A stretch of DNA of 64,000 nucleotides from Streptomyces wuyuanensis. Lineage in GTDB: Bacteria; Actinomycetota; Actinomycetes; Streptomycetales; Streptomycetaceae. Location: assembly GCF_900103455.1 (NCBI RefSeq), contig NZ_FNHI01000001.1:1-64000 (forward strand). The letters run 5' to 3'. Shown piece by piece: positions 23,001 through 31,104 of this stretch (position 1 is its first letter; the number at the start of each line of letters is the position of its first letter). Made by a program: the position numbers and the translations under genes. The notes beneath the pieces are model-generated. The model was not told the origin of the DNA and did no database searches. It was given only the letters and a program-made list of their open reading frames with translations.

Positions 23001-24716
23001 GACGTCACCGACCCGGGACTCGTACACCATCTCCTCGTCGAGCTCGCCGACCCGGCCGCCGCCCTTCTTCGGGTCCGCACCGGCCAGGAAGACGCCGAAC
23101 AGCCCGCGGTCCGGGATCGTGCCGCCGGAGGTGACCGCGAGCCGCTGGGCCCCGGGACGCCCCGTGACCGTCCCGGCGACCCGGTCCCACACCACGCGCG
23201 GGCGCAGTTCCGCGAATGCGTCCGACGGATACCGCCCGGCCAGCATGTCCAGAACCGCCGTGAACGCCGACTCGGGGAGCGAGGCGAAGGGCGCGGCGCG
23301 CCGGACCACGGTCAGCAGGTCGTCGAACTGCCAGGTGTCGAGGGCGACCATGGCGACCACTTGCTGCGCCAGCACGTCCAGCGGGTTGGCGGGGATGCGG
23401 AGCGACTCGATCGAACCCGTGCGCATCCGCTCGGTGACGACGGCGGCCTGGACCAGATCGCCCCGGTACTTGGGGAAGACCACGCCCGTGGAGACCGCGC
23501 CCACCTGGTGCCCCGCGCGGCCGACGCGCTGCAGGCCGGAGGCGACCGAGGGCGGGGACTCGACCTGGACGACCAGATCCACCGCGCCCATGTCGATGCC
23601 CAGCTCCAGGCTGGACGTGGCGACGACGGCGGGGAGTCGCCCCGCCTTCAGGTCCTCCTCGACGAGAGCGCGCTGCTCCTTGGAGACCGAGCCGTGGTGC
23701 GCGCGGGCGAGCAGCGGCGGCGCGCCCCGCGCCGCCCCGGACTGCGCCATGATCTCGGCCGGCGGGGCGCCCTCGGGAAGCGGTTCCCCGACGGTGCGCT
23801 CGTAGGCGATCTCGTTGAGCCGGTTGCACAGCCGCTCCGCGAGACGGCGGGAGTTCGCGAAGACGATCGTCGAGCGGTGGGCCTGCACGAGATCGGCGAT
23901 CCGCTCCTCCACCTGCGGCCAGATCGACGGCTTCTCGCCGGGGCTGTCCGGCTCGGAGGCCGGGGAACCGCCGAGCTCGCCCATGTCCTCGACCGGGACG
24001 ACGACGGACAGGTCGAACTCCTTGCCGGACGGCGGCTGGACGATCTCCGCCTTGCGCCGCGGCGACAGATAGCGCGCCACCTCGTCGACCGGCCGGACGG
24101 TCGCCGAGAGACCGATCCGCCGGGCGGGCCGGGGCAGCAGCTCGTCCAGCCGCTCCAGGGACAGCGCCAGGTGCGCGCCGCGCTTGGTGCCCGCCACGGC
24201 GTGCACCTCGTCCACGATCACCGTCTCGATGCCGCTCAGCGCCTCTCGGGTGGACGAGGTGAGCATCAGGAACAGCGACTCGGGAGTGGTGATCAGGATG
24301 TCCGGCGGTCTCGTCGCCAGCGTCCGCCGCTCGGCCGCGGGGGTGTCACCGGACCGGATGCCGACACGCACCTCGGGCTCGGGCAGCCCGAGCCGCACGG
24401 CCTCCTGCCGGATGCCGGTCAGCGGGCTGCGGAGGTTGCGTTCGACGTCGACCGCGAGGGCCTTGAGCGGCGACACGTACAGCACGCGGCAGCGCTTCCT
24501 CACGTCCGCCGGCGGCGGGACGGACGTCAGTCCGTCGAGAGCGGCCAGGAACGCGGCGAGGGTCTTCCCGGAACCGGTCGGGGCGACCACCAGCACGTCC
24601 GAGCCGCGGCCGATCGCCCGCCACGCGCCCTCCTGGGCCGCCGTGGGCGCGCTGAACGCCCCCGTGAACCAGCCGCGGGTCGCGGGGGCGAAGGTGTCGA
24701 GTGCACTGCCGGCCAT
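20094..24716 (-). CDS. lhr: Lhr-type ATP-dependent DNA helicase
   Basis: This SF2 helicase is about 1,540 residues long, the size of mycobacterial and E. coli full-length Lhr. The N-terminal RecA-like domains have Q-motif-like PTAAQEGAW, Walker A APTGSGKT, VDEVHA in place of DEAH, TATRP-like SATVRP and motif VI QRVGRAGH. A winged helix and Lhr-core domain follow, then the long C-terminal extension that forms a tetramer in characterised Lhr. Mycobacterial Lhr is a 3'-to-5' translocase induced by DNA damage. The ATG at 24716 matches the family N-terminus; a second ATG at 24725 is possible. The gene is divergent from an AraC regulator 56 bases away. Confidence 0.93.
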   Translation of the reverse strand: MAGSALDTFAPATRGWFTGAFSAPTAAQEGAWRAIGRGSDVLVVAPTGSGKTLAAFLAALDGLTSVPPPADVRKRCRVLYVSPLKALAVDVERNLRSPLTGIRQEAVRLGLPEPEVRVGIRSGDTPAAERRTLATRPPDILITTPESLFLMLTSSTREALSGIETVIVDEVHAVAGTKRGAHLALSLERLDELLPRPARRIGLSATVRPVDEVARYLSPRRKAEIVQPPSGKEFDLSVVVPVEDMGELGGSPASEPDSPGEKPSIWPQVEERIADLVQAHRSTIVFANSRRLAERLCNRLNEIAYERTVGEPLPEGAPPAEIMAQSGAARGAPPLLARAHHGSVSKEQRALVEEDLKAGRLPAVVATSSLELGIDMGAVDLVVQVESPPSVASGLQRVGRAGHQVGAVSTGVVFPKYRGDLVQAAVVTERMRTGSIESLRIPANPLDVLAQQVVAMVALDTWQFDDLLTVVRRAAPFASLPESAFTAVLDMLAGRYPSDAFAELRPRVVWDRVAGTVTGRPGAQRLAVTSGGTIPDRGLFGVFLAGADPKKGGGRVGELDEEMVYESRVGDVFTLGTTSWRIEDITRDRVLVSPAPGVPGRLPFWKGDQLGRPLELGRAVGAFLREVGSLPEDDARLRLMTAGLDEWAAANVLSYLDEQRRACGHVPDDRTIVVERFRDELGDWRVVVHSPFGAQVHAPWALALAARLSERYGMDAQVMHADDGIVLRLPDADLMGLDLLDQDPVHLDTSYDGEQAPVGAADTLFDKGEVSQIVTDQVGGSALFASRFRECAARALLLPRRNPGKRTPLWQQRQRAAQLLQVASEFGSFPIVLEAVRECLQDVFDVPGLEELMGDIESRKVRLVEVTTPEPSPFARSLLFGYVAQFLYEGDSPLAERRAAALSLDSRLLAELLGQAELRELLDADVLAELEQELQWLTDDRRIKDAEGVADLLRVLGPLTTGELIERSADPRWPEELAGTRRAIRVRIAGEDHWAAIEDAGRLRDALGTALPVGVPEAFTEPVKDPLGDLLARFARTHGPFTSSQAATRFGLGAAVTDGALQRLAAAGRVVQGEFHPSGIGQEWCDAAVLRRLRRRSLAALREELEPVPPAALATFLPHWQHLGNNSLRGIDGLARAVEQLQGAPVPASALEKLILPSRVTGYSPGMLDELTTTGEVVWAGAGALPGKDGWVSLYLADAAPLLLPQPHPLEPTALHESVLSALSGGYGLFFRQIADQVRATTHPDVTDPQLADAVWDLAWSGRLTNDTLAPLRSLLGSGRTAGSTAHRARRTVPRGRYGSLTAAARTASRNGPPTVSGRWSLLPAQEPDPTHRAHALARTLLDRHGVVTRGAVAAEGVEGGFSATYRILSAFEDSGQARRGYVVEGLGAAQFAMDGAVDRLRAAAGARERADGHAAPRAVVLAAADPANAYGAALSWPEPPDGASHKPGRKAGSLVVLVDGELALYMERGGKTLLSWPTEPDDPMLRAAAQALSDAGRAGALGTITVERINGSAALTSPLARPLEEAGFHATPRGLRIRA

Positions 24717-24772
24717 GACACCCATCGTGCACCGCCCCACTGACAAGCGCCCGGACCTGCGAGAATGTCGAC

Positions 24773-25606
24773 ATGGCCGAGGGTGAGTGGGCACGGTACT
24801 GGCAGCATGAGCGGCTTCCGGGAATCGATCTGCTCCGGGCCCACTACGTACGGCACACGTTCCCCCGCCACAGCCACGAGGGGTACGTCTTCGGGACCAT
24901 CACGCGCGGCGTCGAGGACGTCGGGCTCCCGGGAGGCGTCGTGCACGCCGGCCCCGGCATGGTCGTGATGATCAATCCGGAGGTTCCGCACACCGCCCGG
25001 GCGGGAGTGACGGAGGGCTGGATGTACTCGACGCTCTATCCGTCGTCCCAGGTGGTGGCCGAGATCGCGGCGGAGACCACGACCATCAGGGGCACCGCCG
25101 GCTTCGCGGAGACCGATGCGGTCGACCTGCAGGCGGCCCGGCTGATCCGCGAGGTCCACCGCGCGGCCGAGGAGGGCAACGCACTGGCCGCCGACAGCAT
25201 GCTGCGGATCATGGTGGCACGGCTGCTGCGCAACTACGGGCGCAGCCTCCCGGCGCGCGAACCGCTCACGGCAGGCGCGCGCGACGCGGCACGCGCCCGG
25301 GCGGTGCTGGAGGAGCGGATGGAGGACCCGCCTGCGCTCCAGGCCCTCGCCGCCGAGCTGGGCACCAGTCCGTTCGCCCTGCTGCGGGCCTTCCGCGACC
25401 GCTACGGGATGCCACCGCACACCTGGCTCACCGACGCCCGCGTCCGCCGGGCCCGGCGGATGTTGGACGTGGGCGCGGCCCCCGCGGAGGCGGCCGCCGC
25501 GGTCGGCTTCGCCGATCAGCCGCACCTGAACCGGCACTTCACACGGATCGTCGGGGTGCCCCCCGGCGCCTACCAGCGCGGCCGAGGCGTCGGCCGACCC
25601 CGCTGA
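24773..25606 (+). CDS. AraC-family transcriptional regulator
   Basis: This 277-residue regulator has an N-terminal cupin effector domain (about 15-100, RHTFPRHSHEGYVFG and the GPGMVVMINPEVPH turn) and a C-terminal double HTH (about 175-270). The second recognition helix lies in VGFADQPHLNRHFTRIVGVPPGAYQ, written here only as the family signature spans it. It is followed on the same strand by azlC and azlD after about 195 bases. Similar AraC proteins control AzlCD amino-acid exporters, so it probably senses an amino acid and activates the exporter. It is divergent from lhr, with the two starts only 56 bases apart, so they share a promoter region. Confidence 0.88.
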   Translation: MAEGEWARYWQHERLPGIDLLRAHYVRHTFPRHSHEGYVFGTITRGVEDVGLPGGVVHAGPGMVVMINPEVPHTARAGVTEGWMYSTLYPSSQVVAEIAAETTTIRGTAGFAETDAVDLQAARLIREVHRAAEEGNALAADSMLRIMVARLLRNYGRSLPAREPLTAGARDAARARAVLEERMEDPPALQALAAELGTSPFALLRAFRDRYGMPPHTWLTDARVRRARRMLDVGAAPAEAAAAVGFADQPHLNRHFTRIVGVPPGAYQRGRGVGRPR

Positions 25607-25800
25607 GATCCGCCGCCCGCCGCCGGGGCGAGCGGACGGACGGCGCGATGCGCCGCGGCTCCGGTCGCGGGTGTCGAACGGGGGTGCGCACCGTACGGGA
25701 GCAGGGACGAGACCGCGCGGAGGAGTGCGGGTGAGGTGGTGTGCGGCGTGCGCAAGAACGTACAAGACCGAGCGCCGTCCGCTCCCGTACCGTCCATGAC

Positions 25801-26589
25801 GTGCCAGAACAGACAGCCTCAGCAGAAATACCCATCGACGGCGATCGACGCGCCGCGGCCGGTGAGCCCGGGCCGCGGGAGACCGCCGACGTACCGGTGA
25901 AGTCCGACTCCGCCGTCGTGCGGGACGCCCTCGGCGTGGGCGTCGCCGTCGGCCTGTCCGGCTTCGCCTTCGGCGTGACCGCCGCGGGCGCGGGACTCGA
26001 CGTCCTGCAGATCTGCGCCCTCAGCCTGCTGGTCTTCACCGGCGCCTCGCAGTTCGCCCTGGTCGGGGCGCTCGCCGCGGGCGGCAACCCGTTCACCGCC
26101 GCAGCCGGGGCCTTCTTCCTCGGCACCCGCAACGCCTTCTACGGCCTGCGGCTCTCCCAGCTCCTCGCCGTGCGCCGCGCCGTGCGGCCCTTCGCCGCCC
26201 ACTGGGTCATCGACGAGACCACCGCGGTGGCCCTGGCCCAGCCCACCCGCCGGGCCGCCCGAGTCGGCTTCACCGTCACCGGTCTCACGCTCTACGTGCT
26301 CTGGAACCTGACCACGCTGCTCGGCGCCCTCGGCGCCGAGGCCATCGGCGACACGAACGCCTGGGGGCTGGACGCGGCCGGACCCGCGGTGTTCCTGGCC
26401 CTGCTGGCGCCGATGCTGCGCACGACGACCGAGCGGGTCGTCGCGGGAATCGCCGTCGTCCTCGGGCTCGGCCTGCTGCCGGTGCTCCCCGCCGGGGTGC
26501 CGGTGCTCGTCGCGGCACTCGCGGCGCCCGCCGTCCTCTGGTGGCAGGGCCGGACGATAGGCAACAAGCGGAAGGGAGTGGGGCGTTGA
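25801..26589 (+). CDS. azlC: AzlC-family branched-chain amino-acid exporter, large subunit
   Basis: This 262-residue membrane protein of the AzlC/YgaZ family works with AzlD to export branched-chain amino acids or analogues. Signature blocks are FTGASQFALVG, FLGTRNAFYGLRLS and HWVIDETTAVAL, with about seven hydrophobic helices. The GTG at 25801 may be leaderless: a -10-like TACCGT (25788-25793) ends seven bases before it. A GTG at 25741 with a purine-rich site upstream is the alternative and would add 20 polar residues. AzlD starts inside the azlC stop codon. Confidence 0.88.
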   Translation: MPEQTASAEIPIDGDRRAAAGEPGPRETADVPVKSDSAVVRDALGVGVAVGLSGFAFGVTAAGAGLDVLQICALSLLVFTGASQFALVGALAAGGNPFTAAAGAFFLGTRNAFYGLRLSQLLAVRRAVRPFAAHWVIDETTAVALAQPTRRAARVGFTVTGLTLYVLWNLTTLLGALGAEAIGDTNAWGLDAAGPAVFLALLAPMLRTTTERVVAGIAVVLGLGLLPVLPAGVPVLVAALAAPAVLWWQGRTIGNKRKGVGR

Positions 26590-26894
26590 ACGTCTGGATC
26601 GCGATCGGAGTGACCGCCTCCGCCTGCTACCTGGTCAAACTGGCCGGTCTGCTGGTGCCCGCGGGCGCGCTGGAGCGCCCGCTCGTCCAGCGGCTCGCGG
26701 CCCTGCTCCCGGTCGCCCTGCTGGCCGCGCTCACCGCCCAGCAGACCTTCAGCGCGGGCGACGCACTGGTGCTGGACGCGCGGGCAGCGGGACTGGCGGC
26801 GGCCGCGATCGCGCTGGTCCTGCGGGCACCCTTCCTGGTCGTGGTCGCCGCCGCCGTGGCGGTCACCGCGGGGGTACGGGCCCTCGGGGGCTGA
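26586..26894 (+). CDS. azlD: AzlD-family small subunit of the amino-acid exporter
   Basis: This 102-residue membrane protein is almost entirely hydrophobic, with four predicted helices, matching AzlD/YgaH. The TTG start at 26586 overlaps the azlC stop (TTGA), and GGAGTGGGG lies just upstream, so translation is coupled. A conserved family feature, a helix carrying RPLVQRLAALLPVALLAAL, is visible near residue 35. It is required with AzlC for export in characterised systems. A strong hairpin follows about 70 bases later. Confidence 0.87.
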   Translation: MNVWIAIGVTASACYLVKLAGLLVPAGALERPLVQRLAALLPVALLAALTAQQTFSAGDALVLDARAAGLAAAAIALVLRAPFLVVVAAAVAVTAGVRALGG

Positions 26895-26963
26895 GCCGCG
26901 GGGCGTCCCTCCCGCCGGTCCCGTGGCCCGGGCCCGCCGCGGGGCACTCGTGACGCGCAGAAG

Positions 26964-26995
26964 GGGCGGGTGCTGACTCAGCGCAGCACCCGCCC
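26964..26995. terminator. Convergent terminator between azlD and the toroid-like gene
   Basis: A perfect 12-bp inverted repeat (GGGCGGGTGCTG at 26964-26975, CAGCACCCGCCC at 26984-26995, 8-base loop) lies between two convergent genes. The loop and right arm contain the stop and last codons of the leftward gene. It likely ends both transcripts. Confidence 0.75.
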
Positions 26996-27883
26996 GTGCG
27001 CCCGCAGCGTGCGCAGCGCCTCGACCGTCACCACCGGACGCCACTCCAGGGCGGTGCTCGGCGCCCACTGGCGCCACCGGACCGGCCAGCCCCCGTCCTC
27101 CTGCTGCTCAAGGGCGAGGTGGTCCAGCGACCGGTCCATCTCCTCGTCCGTGAACCAGCGCCGTGCCAGCGAGCCGGGCACGCGTGCGTAGTCGTGGGGG
27201 TAGTGGTACTCGCCCGGCGCGTAGCCCGCGGCGACCGGGTACTCGTCCGACCGCCCCGGGTCGAGCACCACGAGCCGCTGCTCGCGTACCAGCCGCCCCA
27301 GCCGGTCCGCGGCCTCCTCGGCACGCGACCGGTCCGGGACACCGTCCAGGAACGCGACCGCCGCCTGGATCTCGTACGGGTGCGACTTCTGCAGACCCTT
27401 CACCGCGGCCCAGCAGAAGTCGGTCGCGCGGAACAGCCACGCGTGCCACACCTGGTTGCGGTGCAGCAGGCCCACCACGGGTCCCGTGGCCAGCAGCTCA
27501 CTGGGCGGATCGGACACGATCGGGATGAACGGCGCCGTCGGGTAGCCGCGCTGTGAGGGGTGGATGACGGGCAGGGCGCCGTCGCGGGTGGCCACGTTCG
27601 TCAGATAGCGGCAGATCCGCTCCGCCCGGAGCCCGCCGCAGCGCCCGATGGAGTCCAGCACGCGCAGGGCGTGCGCCGTGTGCAGCGGCTGGCTCGCGGG
27701 GCCGCGGAGATCGGGCTCCAGGGCGTGGCCGTAGCCGCCGTCCTCATTGAGGTACGCGGTGAGCGCGGCCTCGACCGGCTCCGCCGCCGCACCCAGGAAG
27801 TGATACGCGAAGCGTCGCTGTTCGAGCACGCGAGCCGTGAGCCAGACGAAGTGCTCGGCTCGTGCCAGAGGTGTTCCAGCCAT
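26978..27883 (-). CDS. Alpha-toroid (prenyltransferase/squalene-oxidase-like) protein, unknown function
   Basis: This 301-residue protein resembles the all-helical toroid fold of terpene cyclases and protein prenyltransferases. It has two repeat-like segments, NEDGGYGHALEPDL (about 46-60) and QQEDGGWPVRWRQW (about 262-275), the latter similar to a QW motif. No DXDD or DDXXD catalytic motif and no CaaX-type zinc site is evident, so a classical cyclase reaction is unlikely. No signal peptide is present. It is a conserved hypothetical in Streptomyces as far as recalled. It stands alone, convergent with azlD. Confidence 0.7.
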   Translation of the reverse strand: MAGTPLARAEHFVWLTARVLEQRRFAYHFLGAAAEPVEAALTAYLNEDGGYGHALEPDLRGPASQPLHTAHALRVLDSIGRCGGLRAERICRYLTNVATRDGALPVIHPSQRGYPTAPFIPIVSDPPSELLATGPVVGLLHRNQVWHAWLFRATDFCWAAVKGLQKSHPYEIQAAVAFLDGVPDRSRAEEAADRLGRLVREQRLVVLDPGRSDEYPVAAGYAPGEYHYPHDYARVPGSLARRWFTDEEMDRSLDHLALEQQEDGGWPVRWRQWAPSTALEWRPVVTVEALRTLRAHGRVLR

Positions 27884-27962
27884 GCTCCGACGGTAGGGGT
27901 GAAAGGGCTTCGCACAAGGCCGACCGACGGGTCTGCACTCTCAGGGGGCGGATACTGGTGTC

Positions 27963-28157
27963 ATGCGGTTGACGATTTTCTGGGAGCGGATGGCAGAGCA
28001 CTTCGGTGCCGCGTACGCCGACTCCTTCGCACGCGACCATGTGATGGCGGAACTCGGGGGCCGGACGGTGCACGAGGCACTGGCCGCCGGCTGGGAGACG
28101 AAGGACGTCTGGCGCGGGGTCTGCGCCGCGGTCGGCATCCCCGCGGAGAAGCGCTGA
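27963..28157 (+). CDS. DUF3046 family small protein
   Basis: This 64-residue protein of the DUF3046 family begins MRLTIFWERM, and its core HVMAELGGRTVHEALAAG ends with KDVWRGVC. It is found in actinobacteria, usually just upstream of recA, as here (about 1.8 kb). No function is known. The size, start and family core make it a real gene despite its shortness. Confidence 0.85.
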   Translation: MRLTIFWERMAEHFGAAYADSFARDHVMAELGGRTVHEALAAGWETKDVWRGVCAAVGIPAEKR

Positions 28158-28302
28158 ACCACGGACCCGGAAGGTCGTCCCGCGTCCGGCGGGCCGGGCC
28201 GGGTGGCGCCGGTGGGGCCGGGACCGTGCCGGTCCGGCCCGTGGTGGAGGCGTTGTCCACAGGGCCGTGCCGGTTGTCGCCGCGGTAGGCGAGACTTGCT
28301 CC

Positions 28303-29643
28303 GTGGCAGCGAATGACGAGACCACCCAGGACGAGAACCGCCCGACCTCCCAGTACGCCGAGGCCGGGCGGCCCGACGACGACACCGGGGGCGGCCCGGC
28401 AGGTGCCGGGGCCCAGGTGAAGGTCCCCTCGCCCGCCACCGCGCCCGACGGCGGTGCCGGGGCGGGCGGGACCGCCGTCACGACGGCCGCACCGGGGCGG
28501 ATGCCGCGCTGGCTGCCCCGCGCCATGGTGCTGGCGCTGGCGCTCTACGGCTGCTTCCAGCTCGGCAGCTGGGCTTTCCACCAGCTGATCGGCCTGCTGA
28601 TCAACGTGCTGATCGCGTTCTTCCTGGCGCTCGCGATCGAGCCGGCCGTGGGCCGGATGGCGGCCCGCGGCGTACGCCGCGGCATCGCCACCTTCCTCGT
28701 CTTCATCGCGGTGCTGGCCGTGAGCGTGGGCTTCGTCGTGGCGCTCGGCTCGATGCTGGCCGGTCAGATCGTCGAGATGGTCGAGGACTTCCCCCAGTAC
28801 CTGGACCAGGTGATCAACTGGATCAACAAGACCTTCCACAGCGAACTGTCGAGGGTCGCGATCCAGGACAGCCTGCTGCGTTCCGACTGGCTGCAGAAGT
28901 ACGTGCAGAACAGCGCGACCGGTGTGCTCGACGTGTCGGCGACGGTGATCGGCGGGTTGTTCAAACTGCTGACGATCTTCCTCTTCTCCTTCTACTTCGC
29001 GGCGGACGGGCCGAGGCTGCGACGCGCGCTGTGCTCGGTGCTGCCGCCGTCGAAGCAGGCCGAGGTGCTGCGGGCCTGGGAGATCGCCGTCGACAAGACG
29101 GGCGGATACCTCTACTCGCGCGGGCTGATGGCGCTGATCTCGGGCGTCGCGCACTACGTGCTGCTGGCGATGCTGGACGTGCCGTACGCCCCGGCGCTGG
29201 CGATGTGGGTGGGGCTGGTGTCGCAGTTCATCCCGACCATCGGCACGTATCTCGCGGGCGCCCTGCCGATGCTGATCGCCTTCACGATCAACCCCTGGTA
29301 CGCGCTGTGGGTGCTGGGCTTCGTGCTGATCTACCAGCAGTTCGAGAACTACGTGCTGCAGCCGAAGCTCACCGCCAAGACGGTGGACATCCATCCGGCG
29401 GTGGCGTTCGGCTCGGTCATCGCCGGCACCGCGCTGCTGGGAGCCGTCGGTGCGCTGATCGCGATTCCGGCCGTCGCCACCCTGCAGGCCTTCCTCGGCG
29501 CGTACGTGAAGCGCTACACCGTGACGGAGGACCCGCGGGTCCACGGGCACCGCAGACACGGCGAGGTGGTGCTCGCCCGGGTCCAGCGGGCTCTGCGCAG
29601 CAAGAAGGACGGGACGGCGGCCGACGGGGAGAGCGGCGGCTGA
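28303..29643 (+). CDS. AI-2E/PerM family transporter
   Basis: This 446-residue membrane protein of the AI-2E transporter (PerM/YdiK) family has an N-terminal ~65-residue disordered cytoplasmic part. About eight helices follow, and the family signature lies near residues 300-345 (LVSQFIPTIGTYLAGALP and the motif YQQFENYVLQPKL). The substrate is unknown; the family name derives from one quorum-sensing exporter, and other members move ions or osmolytes. The GTG at 28303 has no ribosome-binding site and may be leaderless. A GTG-less ATG/GTG at 28267 would add 12 residues. It precedes recA by 316 bases. Confidence 0.82.
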   Translation: MAANDETTQDENRPTSQYAEAGRPDDDTGGGPAGAGAQVKVPSPATAPDGGAGAGGTAVTTAAPGRMPRWLPRAMVLALALYGCFQLGSWAFHQLIGLLINVLIAFFLALAIEPAVGRMAARGVRRGIATFLVFIAVLAVSVGFVVALGSMLAGQIVEMVEDFPQYLDQVINWINKTFHSELSRVAIQDSLLRSDWLQKYVQNSATGVLDVSATVIGGLFKLLTIFLFSFYFAADGPRLRRALCSVLPPSKQAEVLRAWEIAVDKTGGYLYSRGLMALISGVAHYVLLAMLDVPYAPALAMWVGLVSQFIPTIGTYLAGALPMLIAFTINPWYALWVLGFVLIYQQFENYVLQPKLTAKTVDIHPAVAFGSVIAGTALLGAVGALIAIPAVATLQAFLGAYVKRYTVTEDPRVHGHRRHGEVVLARVQRALRSKKDGTAADGESGG

Positions 29644-29794
29644 GCCCCTTGTCGGGCCTCCTGACTCCTGGGCGGCCGCTGCCCGTGCCGCCGCGCCGAG
29701 CCCGTGCACGGTCGGCCCGGTGCCCGGTCCGCTGCCGTCCCGGCCGCCCTGCCGGCGGCGGTGCGGCACGTGACGCGGGGTGCGGGCGGCTTGC

Positions 29795-29824
29795 TTGACA
29801 CCAAAATCGAACATCCATTCTCAT
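29795..29824 (+). promoter_or_regulatory. recA promoter with LexA (SOS) box
   Basis: A -35 hexamer TTGACA (29795-29800) is followed 18 bases later by a weak -10 (TCTCAT, 29819-29824). The spacer holds GAACATCCATTC (29809-29820), matching the actinobacterial SOS box GAAC-N4-GTTC in its left half and partly in its right half. LexA bound here would block polymerase. The start site would lie near 29831, giving a leader of about 130 bases. The rest of the 316-base gap (29644-29794 and 29825-29959) holds no gene. Confidence 0.82.
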
Positions 29825-29959
29825 GGGAGTCCGGCCTTGGAATCTCGGGGTTCTCACCGGGTTATCCACAGGTTGGAGGGACGTCGGGGCGCATTGTCAG
29901 TGGCAGGGGATAGCGTCTTTGGCGTGAAGCGATCGACTCAAGCAAATCGGGTGGAACCC

Positions 29960-31096
29960 ATGGCAGGAACCGACCGCGAGAAGGCGCTCGACGCCGCGCT
30001 CGCGCAGATTGAACGACAGTTCGGCAAGGGCGCCGTGATGCGCATGGGCGAGCGGTCGAGGGAGCCCATCGAGATCATCCCGACCGGCTCGACGGCGCTC
30101 GACGTCGCACTCGGTGTCGGTGGCCTGCCGCGCGGTCGTGTGGTGGAGATCTACGGCCCGGAGTCCTCCGGCAAGACGACCCTGACCCTGCACGCCGTCG
30201 CCAACGCGCAGAAGGCGGGCGGCCAGGTCGCCTTCATCGACGCGGAGCACGCCCTCGACCCCGAGTACGCGAAGAAGCTCGGCGTCGACATCGACAATCT
30301 GATCCTGTCCCAGCCGGACAACGGTGAGCAGGCGCTCGAGATCGTCGACATGCTGGTCCGTTCCGGCGCCCTCGACCTCATCGTCATCGACTCCGTCGCC
30401 GCGCTCGTGCCGCGCGCGGAGATCGAGGGCGAGATGGGCGACTCCCACGTCGGTCTCCAGGCCCGGCTGATGAGCCAGGCCCTGCGGAAGATCACCAGTG
30501 CGCTCAACCAGTCCAAGACCACGGCGATCTTCATCAACCAGCTGCGCGAGAAGATCGGCGTGATGTTCGGCTCGCCCGAGACCACGACCGGTGGCCGCGC
30601 GCTGAAGTTCTACGCCTCGGTGCGCATCGACATCCGCCGCATCGAGACCCTGAAGGACGGCACCGAGGCCGTCGGCAACCGCACCCGCTGCAAGGTCGTC
30701 AAGAACAAGGTCGCGCCGCCCTTCAAGCAGGCCGAGTTCGACATCCTCTACGGCCAGGGCATCAGCCGCGAGGGCGGTCTGATCGACATGGGCGTGGAGC
30801 ACGGCTTCGTCCGCAAGGCCGGCGCCTGGTACACGTACGAGGGCGACCAGCTCGGCCAGGGCAAGGAGAACGCGCGGAACTTCCTGAAGGACAACCCCGA
30901 CCTCGCCAACGAGATCGAGAAGAAGATCAAGGAGAAGCTGGGCGTCGGAGTGAGCAGCACCGAAGCCCCGGCGGCCGAGCCCGGCGGGGACGCGGCGAGT
31001 GCCGCCGCCCCGGCCGATGCCTCCGCCAAGTCGGTGCCCGCACCCGCCACCAAGGCGGCGAAGGCCGCCAAGACGGCTACGGCGGCCAAGGGCTGA
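29960..31096 (+). CDS. recA: Recombinase RecA
   Basis: This 378-residue RecA drives strand exchange and LexA self-cleavage. The family start [20 protein letters not shown] is complete. Walker A is GPESSGKTT (about 67-75), Walker [11 protein letters not shown] (about 140), and L2 covers [20 protein letters not shown]. The C-terminal tail after ~330 is long and Ala/Lys-rich instead of acidic, as in other Streptomyces RecA. The ATG at 29960 is preceded by GGTGG. RecX follows 8 bases later, so the two are one operon under the SOS promoter. Confidence 0.98.
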   Translation: MAGTDREKALDAALAQIERQFGKGAVMRMGERSREPIEIIPTGSTALDVALGVGGLPRGRVVEIYGPESSGKTTLTLHAVANAQKAGGQVAFIDAEHALDPEYAKKLGVDIDNLILSQPDNGEQALEIVDMLVRSGALDLIVIDSVAALVPRAEIEGEMGDSHVGLQARLMSQALRKITSALNQSKTTAIFINQLREKIGVMFGSPETTTGGRALKFYASVRIDIRRIETLKDGTEAVGNRTRCKVVKNKVAPPFKQAEFDILYGQGISREGGLIDMGVEHGFVRKAGAWYTYEGDQLGQGKENARNFLKDNPDLANEIEKKIKEKLGVGVSSTEAPAAEPGGDAASAAAPADASAKSVPAPATKAAKAAKTATAAKG

Positions 31097-31104
31097 TCGG
31101 CATC

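Noticed and set aside
20379..24743. A long rightward open frame opposite lhr
   Set aside because: It is a shadow of the lhr coding strand; the product is Arg/Gly/Gln-rich without motifs, while lhr shows all helicase motifs.
28286..28302. A promoter directly before the AI-2E family gene
   Set aside because: TAGGCG and GAGACT are weak and no matching -35 exists at the right distance.
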